A stretch of 9,777 bases of DNA from Thermoplasmata archaeon (GTDB lineage: Archaea; Thermoplasmatota; Thermoplasmata; Thermoplasmatales; Thermoplasmataceae): NCBI GenBank assembly GCA_021797385.1, contig JAJZZW010000065.1:1-9777 (forward strand), given 5' to 3'. The notes beneath the pieces were generated by a model. It made no database searches. It saw only the letters and a list, made by a program, of their open reading frames with translations, and was not told the DNA's origin. Below are positions 5,183-9,777 of this stretch, one piece after another (position 1 is the stretch's first letter; each line of letters starts with the position of its first letter). Both the position numbers and the translations under genes were made by a program.

Positions 5183-5431
5183 ATGGAGTTTAAATTAACC
5201 ATAGACCGTATGGAAGATTTAAAGGGCATTATCGTTGAACAGATAACAAAAATGGAGAATATTCCTCCAGAAGATGTTCAAATCTTAGATGTATTCTATT
5301 ATTCCGGGCTAAAGAAATGGACAGCCAGTGTGGCTTTCAGTGTGAATGGAAAGCATTATGTGGCGAGCATGGATATACTGGAGAATGGGCTGGTATCCAG
5401 GTACCAGCAGAGGGAGAAAAATGAAAACTGA
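5183..5431 (+). CDS. Small alpha/beta-type protein upstream of HxlR
   Basis: 82 residues from ATG 5183. A helix (about residues 8-24) precedes VQILDVFYYSGLKKWTASVA (31-50), a Tyr-containing strand near 57, and the ending ENGLVSRYQQREKNEN. A single helix followed by W-containing and Y-containing strands and a closing RY-x2-R resembles the layout of GvpO-like proteins and of the 70-aa protein at 4879-5091; I treat this as a structural hint, not a family call. The stop overlaps the HxlR start by 11 nt, so the two are very likely co-transcribed and coupled. It may act with the regulator, for example as a sensor or partner (inference). Confidence 0.72.
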   Translation: MEFKLTIDRMEDLKGIIVEQITKMENIPPEDVQILDVFYYSGLKKWTASVAFSVNGKHYVASMDILENGLVSRYQQREKNEN

Positions 5432-5729
5432 TGATTGCCCGCTGAGCATTGCTTTAAGGCCACTCAGGGGAAAATGGGAGCCACTTATAATAAAATATTT
5501 ATCAATTAACGGGAGTTCAGGATATAGCGAAATATCAAATTCTATGGAAAATATTACACCCAAGGCATTGACTGAGGCACTAGGGAAACTTTCTGCGGAA
5601 GGGATAATAGGCAAAAACATTATTTCATCCAGGCCGGTACGTGTGATATACTACCTTACAAATAAGGGGAAAGCAATGATAGACCCGCTTGATACTATTG
5701 AATCCCTCAATAAACATAGAAAAAACTAA
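5421..5729 (+). CDS. HxlR-family winged-helix transcriptional regulator
   Basis: 102 residues with the HxlR pattern: CP at 6-7, RGKW at 16-19, LIIKYL at 22-27, YSEIS near 35-39, PKALTEALGKL (47-57) as the recognition region, EGIIGK (60-65) and VIYYLTNKGKA (75-85) forming the wing. Cys6 sits where redox- or electrophile-sensing members such as YodB carry their sensor cysteine, so thiol sensing is possible. ATG 5421 is chosen over ATG 5346 because family sequence begins here and GAGGGAG lies four bases upstream. It overlaps the preceding gene by 11 nt. Targets are unknown; self-regulation and control of the divergent cassette or of the downstream membrane gene are reasonable guesses. Confidence 0.9.
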   Translation: MKTDDCPLSIALRPLRGKWEPLIIKYLSINGSSGYSEISNSMENITPKALTEALGKLSAEGIIGKNIISSRPVRVIYYLTNKGKAMIDPLDTIESLNKHRKN

Positions 5730-5754
5730 ATAATCTATTTTAAATAAGCTTTAT

Positions 5755-6588
5755 ATGTCAGATAATTCATATTATAGCGAAAATTCAAAGGAAAGGCTAA
5801 ATGGCATATCAAGATTGCTTTTGCTTATATCAATTGGATTCTTTATAGCTGCTTCCCTGATAAACACAATATATATATTAACTACCCACCATAGTGGTTT
5901 ATTTAAAGTTGGTGACATTATTGTTATTATATTCGATATTTTCTATGCGGCTATAATACTCAGCATTTATAGCTCAGGCAAGTTTGATATTACGGATAGA
6001 TTCATATTTATGTCACTGATTTTATTTTCGTTGATTTTCATTTCCGAACTTCTATTGTCAATCAGCACAGGGAGCACAATAATTCCAGCTATTCTAGGAT
6101 TTGTTTCACTTGCTTTTGGGTATCTATATTATTTCTTTAAGGATGACGAATTAATTTCGAGGATAATGATTATAATCGCAGCAATGCTTGCATACATTGG
6201 ATTGATTGGCTATCCACTGGCACCATATATTTTTGTATTCGGCGTATCCTACCTGAATTCAGCCCTATGGGCACAGGCTTTTATAGTGATGGAAATCCTT
6301 CTCATCCTAGGATTTATCTTCAAACCATCTGCTATGATCTCAGATTTTCTCACCAGTTCTGCAAAACCACTTGCAATATTCATTTTTGGCATAGGATTGA
6401 TTATTACAGGTGCATCCATGGTGTCTTACGATGTTGGGCCACTGCCTGCAGCACTTGGCGATTCTATTTCCGGAGTGCTCATAATTGCTGGAATTCTAGC
6501 ATTAATTACAGGAATATTATTCATTATCCAATCTATAATGAAATTTTATGATTCTGTAATAAAACCGAGAATACATTTTACGAGATAA
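5755..6588 (+). CDS. Polytopic membrane protein, unknown function
   Basis: 277 residues with about eight membrane segments: roughly 21-42, 53-73, 84-105, 108-127, 136-164, 170-189, 205-225 and 238-261. It begins with a polar N-terminus (MSDNSYYSENSKERLNG) and ends with a short basic tail (KPRIHFTR). No transporter, channel or enzyme motif is recognisable; the layout is like that of archaeal DUF973-type membrane proteins, a weak resemblance only. ATG 5755 follows the HxlR stop by 25 nt with no ribosome-binding site, so it is either in the same operon or has its own leaderless promoter in that gap. Confidence 0.85.
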   Translation: MSDNSYYSENSKERLNGISRLLLLISIGFFIAASLINTIYILTTHHSGLFKVGDIIVIIFDIFYAAIILSIYSSGKFDITDRFIFMSLILFSLIFISELLLSISTGSTIIPAILGFVSLAFGYLYYFFKDDELISRIMIIIAAMLAYIGLIGYPLAPYIFVFGVSYLNSALWAQAFIVMEILLILGFIFKPSAMISDFLTSSAKPLAIFIFGIGLIITGASMVSYDVGPLPAALGDSISGVLIIAGILALITGILFIIQSIMKFYDSVIKPRIHFTR

Positions 6589-6590
6589 AA

Positions 6591-6600
6591 ATTATATTTA
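6591..6600 (+). promoter_or_regulatory. TATA-like box for ubiD
   Basis: ATTATATTTA centred about 23 nt before ATG 6619, directly after the stop of the membrane gene. The spacing fits a leaderless transcript, so the decarboxylase can be expressed independently of the genes before it. Confidence 0.5.
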
Positions 6601-6618
6601 ATCAGGGCATCAGTAACT

Positions 6619-8064
6619 ATGACATTCGATGACCTGAAAGAATTTATAAAATATCAGGAAAATAACGGCGACCTGGTAAAGATAAACGATGAAGTTGACC
6701 CGGAACTGGAACTCACATATATACTGAGCGAGGAGGAACGCATAGGCAAGAAAAGGACCATGCTATTCAACAATGTTAAGGGGTCAAAGATGCCCGTAAT
6801 AGGAAATATATTTTCATCTGATAAAAAGATAGAGGCTATACTGGGAGATACACCGTATAACATCGGGCTCAAACTGAAGAATCTGGTGAGAATCCCTGAT
6901 GATACCGAGTCTATGATATCACGCGGGCTTGAAATGCTGAAGGAAATGAGTGGAATAAAGCCCAAGGTTTATAACAGGAAAAACTCTGAATTTGAAGTTG
7001 TAGAGCCGCATTTATCAGATTATCCAATCACAAAGAACTGGCCGGGAGATGGTGGCCGCTATATAACAATGCCTGTTGTCATGACCAAAGATCCTGATAC
7101 AGGAACGAGAAATGTTGGAACTTACAGGATGCAGGTATACGATGATGAAACTGTTGGCATGCACTGGCACATACATAAAGGCGGTGCAGAGCATATGGAC
7201 AAGTACAGAAGTGAGGGGAAAATAATGGACGTTGCTGTTGCAATAGGTGTTGACCCGCTTACATTCTTCTCCTCAATAGCTCCGCTCCCGAACGGAATTG
7301 ATGAGTTTTCTTTCAGGGGAATACTTGCAAAGAAACACCTTGAGCTTATAAAAGGCGAAACAGTTAACATGGAATATCCAAGAAGTTCACAGATTGTGCT
7401 GGAAGGTTATATAGATCCTTCTGAAACCAGGATTGAGGGGCCATTTGGAGACCATACAGGCTATTATTCCCTTGAAGAAGCTTTCCCGGTATTCCATGTA
7501 AAGAAAGTTGTACAGAAATTAGAACCGGTTTATTCAACCACAATAGTCGGCAAACTATGGCATGAGGATGTAAGGATTGGAAAAGCAATAGAAAAGATGT
7601 TTTTACCATTAATTCAGATACAGATACCGGAAATTGTTGATATGAACATACCTGAAGAAACTGTTGTAAGCAACATGATAGTTGTATCAATTAAAAAAAG
7701 GTATCCCGGGCAGGCTAAGAAGGTTATGTTTGCCATATGGGGCACCGGGCAGATGATGTTCACAAAAATTGTTGTTGTGGTTGATGATGATGTAGATGTA
7801 CATGACATGAAACAGGTTATGTGGGCAATGACTACCAGAATTGATCCGGTTAACGATGTTTTTATGGTTCCAAATACCCCGACGGATTCACTTGATCACC
7901 CGGCCAGGCTATTTAACCTTGGTTCAAAGATGGGCATAGACGCAACAAAAAAATCACCCGCCGAAAATTATAACAGGCCATGGCCAGACACATTATCAAT
8001 GACACCTGAAATAGAAAGAAAGGCAGATGAATTGCTCAAAAAGCTTGAACAGCCACATAGCTGA
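6619..8064 (+). CDS. ubiD: UbiD-family prenylated-FMN-dependent decarboxylase
   Basis: 481 residues, full length for UbiD. These enzymes reversibly decarboxylate aromatic or alpha,beta-unsaturated acids with prenylated FMN made by UbiX. Using the A. niger Fdc1 numbering as I recall it, the counterparts are N165 and R170 in NVGTYRMQ (N168, R173), a His-rich segment MHWHIHKGG (181-189), E229 in DEFSF (metal ligand E233) and E273-GPFGD278 (catalytic E277; E282 replaced by Asp, as in many UbiD proteins). The spacing from E229 to E273 is 44, matching Fdc1. The substrate cannot be read off: menaquinone biosynthesis is the likeliest role, because Thermoplasmatales make menaquinones; the anhydromevalonate-phosphate decarboxylase role of other archaea seems less likely in this lineage. 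No ubiX is in the window. The stop abuts that of the convergent methyltransferase. Confidence 0.92.
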   Translation: MTFDDLKEFIKYQENNGDLVKINDEVDPELELTYILSEEERIGKKRTMLFNNVKGSKMPVIGNIFSSDKKIEAILGDTPYNIGLKLKNLVRIPDDTESMISRGLEMLKEMSGIKPKVYNRKNSEFEVVEPHLSDYPITKNWPGDGGRYITMPVVMTKDPDTGTRNVGTYRMQVYDDETVGMHWHIHKGGAEHMDKYRSEGKIMDVAVAIGVDPLTFFSSIAPLPNGIDEFSFRGILAKKHLELIKGETVNMEYPRSSQIVLEGYIDPSETRIEGPFGDHTGYYSLEEAFPVFHVKKVVQKLEPVYSTTIVGKLWHEDVRIGKAIEKMFLPLIQIQIPEIVDMNIPEETVVSNMIVVSIKKRYPGQAKKVMFAIWGTGQMMFTKIVVVVDDDVDVHDMKQVMWAMTTRIDPVNDVFMVPNTPTDSLDHPARLFNLGSKMGIDATKKSPAENYNRPWPDTLSMTPEIERKADELLKKLEQPHS

Positions 8065-8655
8065 TCAGGAAATTTTTTTGAATTTAAGGGAGATAAATTC
8101 TCCAGAAGTATTTATTTCACGCTCATACCCATCGAAATTCAATGATTCTGCGTATTTCTTTGAAATGGAATGTTTTCCGTGCAGTGACATGGAAGATTTA
8201 TAATACTCCTGCATAAATTCTATTATCAAAAATGTTCCATTATCAGCTAATTTAGAAAGTATGTACTTGATATTGCTATCCCTATCCTGCCAGTGATGGA
8301 ATGACAATGTTGTATATATCAGGTCAAATTTATTGGAAAATGGGATATCCCTGCTGCTCCCCTGTTTGCATACGGCCTTTATGCCAGCTTTTTCAAAATT
8401 CTTCTCCTCTACCTTTACCATGTATAATGATGGGTCTATGGCAAAAAACTTTGCATGGGGAAATTTTTGTGATACCATTAATGACAGTTTGCCCGGGCCT
8501 GCACCGATATCCAGTATGGACGACGGTTCCATATCCTTCATTTCATCCAGTGCAAAGCCATATAATTTTTTTAAAAGCCTCCAGGCAATACGATTGTAAA
8601 ACGACGTTGTGAAAAATCCGAACTTTTCTTCACCTTCCAGATAATAATCTTTCAT
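8065..8655 (-). CDS. Class I SAM-dependent methyltransferase
   Basis: 196 residues with a Rossmann methyltransferase layout: motif I LDIGAGPG at 48-55, the acidic ribose-binding position in FAIDPS (D74), GSSRDIPF (99-106) as the adenine-contact region, FDLIYTTLSFHHW (110-122) as motif IV and LADNGTFLIIE (136-146) as the strand after motif VI. Closest in feel to the UbiE/Methyltransf_11 group; the substrate is unknown. A ubiquinone/menaquinone-type methylation alongside ubiD is tempting, but the genes are convergent rather than in one operon. The TGA stop directly abuts the ubiD stop, with no intergenic base. A TATA-like box 20-30 nt before ATG 8655 supports this start and a leaderless mRNA. 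Confidence 0.9.
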   Translation of the reverse strand: MKDYYLEGEEKFGFFTTSFYNRIAWRLLKKLYGFALDEMKDMEPSSILDIGAGPGKLSLMVSQKFPHAKFFAIDPSLYMVKVEEKNFEKAGIKAVCKQGSSRDIPFSNKFDLIYTTLSFHHWQDRDSNIKYILSKLADNGTFLIIEFMQEYYKSSMSLHGKHSISKKYAESLNFDGYEREINTSGEFISLKFKKIS

Positions 8656-8674
8656 ATTACAGTATTGTGAACGA

Positions 8675-8684
8675 TAATTATAAA
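8675..8684 (-). promoter_or_regulatory. TATA-like box for the methyltransferase
   Basis: TTTATAATTA on the - strand, centred about 25 nt before ATG 8655. Confidence 0.5.
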
Positions 8685-8741
8685 TTTTCTTATTAGTGTT
8701 AATATATTATTATATATATTTTCTGGATAATTGTGGTTTTG

Positions 8742-8942
8742 TTATTTAGGAGTACCATCGATTTCTACATATTTGCATTTATCGCATAACCATCCTGCTG
8801 CCCTGTAGGATACCGCACCATCTACTATACTCTGAACGTATAACCGTTCCATTGGATAGCTTTCCTGTGTACTGGACCTTCTTATCAAACCTTTTTTAAC
8901 CTGTATATGAGCCTCTGAGGGGCAGAATTTTACATCAGCCAT
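8742..8942 (-). CDS. Small Cys/His protein, possible zinc-binding
   Basis: 66 residues with C7-x4-H12 near the start and C53-x2-C56 (WLCDKCKY) near the end, a four-ligand set that could bind one zinc ion in a ribbon-like fold. The middle is basic (KKGLIRRSS) and then beta-like (LYVQSIVDGAV). I do not recognise a named family. ATG 8942 is preceded at about 24-37 nt by a long TATA-like stretch, favouring a leaderless start. The methyltransferase follows 86 bp downstream on the same strand with its own TATA-like box, so the two need not form an operon. It is probably real, given its protein-like composition and the promoter. Confidence 0.65.
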   Translation of the reverse strand: MADVKFCPSEAHIQVKKGLIRRSSTQESYPMERLYVQSIVDGAVSYRAAGWLCDKCKYVEIDGTPK

Positions 8943-8965
8943 ATATATTCAATTATACATCTTTG

Positions 8966-8979
8966 TATATTATATAAAT
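8966..8979 (-). promoter_or_regulatory. TATA-like box for the small Cys/His gene
   Basis: ATTTATATAATATA on the - strand, centred about 30 nt upstream of ATG 8942. The remaining bases up to 9154 contain no gene I can support. Confidence 0.45.
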
Positions 8980-9154
8980 TATTCCACGAAGCTTTAATTC
9001 ACTGCCTGTAATTCCAGGTATCTGAACAGGGCATAGTGATAATATTAGAATGGTTTGATGCTTTATTTCAAAAAATTTGCAGATGAAATTGGATAAGAGT
9101 GGTAAATAAAAGATATTCCAGCAAAATTAAATTACAGATAGGCAATATACACAG

Positions 9155-9658
9155 GTGGATGCAGTTATAATGGCTGGTGGGAAAGGTAGCAGGATGAGCA
9201 CAGCGGAAAAAATGCTCCTGAAAATAAATGGTGAGAAAGTTATTGATGCTATTATTAAAATCCTGCAAAATCAAAATTTTAACATAAGCCTTTGCATAAG
9301 TGAAAACACAAAATTTCTTGATAGATATCATTCTTTAAACACAATAATGGGACAGGGCAATTATGCGTCTGACCTTAATTACGCCATAAAAACGTGCACT
9401 TTGCCTGTATTAATTGTTCCATCTGATGTTATAATCCCACATGACATGATCCACGATTTCGTTAAAAGTGCGTTTTCAATGGACACTGCAATTGCAACAC
9501 TGGTTGTTAATAATCAATTATCCGGAATTTCCATGTTTTTTAGAAAACCGGAAACGGGAAATCTGCCATATAAAAATATAGAGATATTAAGGGATGATTT
9601 TTTTAACCTAAATTATCCTGATGACTACAAAAAAGCGTTACAGAGATTTGGAAAATAG
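9155..9658 (+). CDS. cobY: CobY-like GTP:adenosylcobinamide-phosphate guanylyltransferase
   Basis: 167 residues from a GTG start. Archaeal CobY transfers GMP from GTP to adenosylcobinamide phosphate in cobalamin assembly or salvage. Evidence: MDAVIMAGGKGSRM (1-14), the nucleotide-binding loop of NTP-transferases; EKMLLKINGEKVID (18-31); GQGNYASDLNYAI (66-78); VPSDVI (88-93), the metal/nucleotide site; LSGISMF (122-128); and NLNYPDDYKKA (151-161). Several match M. jannaschii CobY as I recall it (MDALIMAGGKGTRM, a G-x-G-Y-x2-DLN-x2-I segment, SSDLI, NTKDD). GTG 9155 is chosen because the family begins MDA; the next ATG (9170) would cut the first strand. Slightly short for the family (about 190). 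A MobA-like or other sugar/NTP transferase is the alternative. The SRP RNA gene follows on the same strand. Confidence 0.8.
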   Translation: MDAVIMAGGKGSRMSTAEKMLLKINGEKVIDAIIKILQNQNFNISLCISENTKFLDRYHSLNTIMGQGNYASDLNYAIKTCTLPVLIVPSDVIIPHDMIHDFVKSAFSMDTAIATLVVNNQLSGISMFFRKPETGNLPYKNIEILRDDFFNLNYPDDYKKALQRFGK

Positions 9659-9661
9659 CAA

Positions 9662-9672
9662 AATTTTTTTAA
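9662..9672 (+). promoter_or_regulatory. T-run: possible cobY terminator and/or SRP RNA box A
   Basis: AATTTTTTTAA lies just after the cobY stop and about 25 nt before the estimated 5' end of the SRP RNA. It could terminate cobY, act as a weak TATA element for the RNA, or both. Confidence 0.3.
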
Positions 9673-9691
9673 CATGTACACATTCGAGTAT

Positions 9692-9777
9692 TACTGGACT
9701 AGACCGGGGAGCTAGGCACTCCCTGTGACCCGTGCCGAAATGCGGGGGCGACTGTCTGGTGAGGGCAACCAGGCCTT
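9692..9777 (+). ncRNA. ffs: SRP (7S) RNA, 5' part only; runs off window
   Basis: The archaeal signal recognition particle RNA scaffolds SRP19 and SRP54 for co-translational targeting to the membrane. The visible part is the Alu domain: helix 3 GGGAG/CTCCC (about 9706-9710 and 9719-9723) with GGC in its loop (9715-9717), the conserved TGTGAC turn (9724-9729, UGUNR type), then helix 4 CCCG/CGGG with GCC in its loop (9734-9736). The two loops can form the tertiary GGC/GCC pairing typical of SRP RNAs. The start of helix 5 follows. The exact 5' end is uncertain by 10-20 nt, since the 5' strand of helix 1 is not conserved in sequence; the rest of the gene (about 200 nt) is outside. Confidence 0.88.

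Noticed and set aside
5346..5420. An upstream ATG that would extend the HxlR regulator by 25 residues
   Set aside because: The extension lies inside the preceding gene, does not look like HxlR, and a good ribosome-binding site precedes ATG 5421.
6654..7808. - strand frames opposite ubiD
   Set aside because: UbiD motifs run continuously on the + strand; the antisense frames have no family features.
8301..8612. + strand frames opposite the methyltransferase
   Set aside because: They are shadows of a well-supported gene, with Cys/Pro-rich composition and no promoter.

Overview
The window looks like chromosomal DNA of an acidophilic, AT-rich archaeon of the Thermoplasmatales (Ferroplasma/Acidiplasma-like). 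Support: an archaeal-type SRP (7S) RNA Alu domain at the right edge, a CobY-type guanylyltransferase (the archaeal, not CobU, solution), and TATA-like boxes about 20-30 nt before several start codons, as expected for leaderless archaeal mRNAs. The genus is inference only.

Left block (1-2055, + strand): the end of an endonuclease IV gene with all nine metal ligands, coupled by ATGA to a DUF1015 protein, whose stop codon lies inside a tRNA-Thr(CGT) gene (10-nt overlap).

Accessory block (about 2056-5091, all credible genes on the - strand): downstream of the tRNA the DNA becomes very AT-rich and holds small orphan genes: a coupled pair (80-aa soluble, 91-aa membrane protein), a roughly 660-bp stretch with no convincing gene, then a tandemly duplicated cassette. 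In transcription order each cassette has a small alpha/beta-type gene (intact in one copy, 5'-truncated in the other), a conserved 66-bp non-coding block, a small Cys-containing peptide gene and a 71-aa two-helix membrane protein. The better-preserved peptide (56 aa, GTG start) has a signal-peptide-like N-terminus and a predicted mature part of about 28 residues with two cysteines. A peptide plus a two-helix membrane partner suggests a secreted peptide/immunity or surface-peptide system. This is the best candidate for something undescribed, but its function is not shown by the sequence.

Middle block (5183-8064, + strand): divergent from the cassette, an 82-aa alpha/beta-type protein overlaps an HxlR-family regulator; then an eight-helix membrane protein of unknown function and a full-length UbiD-family (prenylated-FMN) decarboxylase with its key residues present.

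Right block (8065-9777): a class I SAM methyltransferase tail-to-tail with ubiD (stop codons abut in TGATCA), a 66-aa Cys/His small protein, a CobY-like GTP:adenosylcobinamide-phosphate guanylyltransferase, and the start of the SRP RNA gene. I saw no CRISPR array, insertion sequence or transposase. All similarities are hand alignments; no database was searched.
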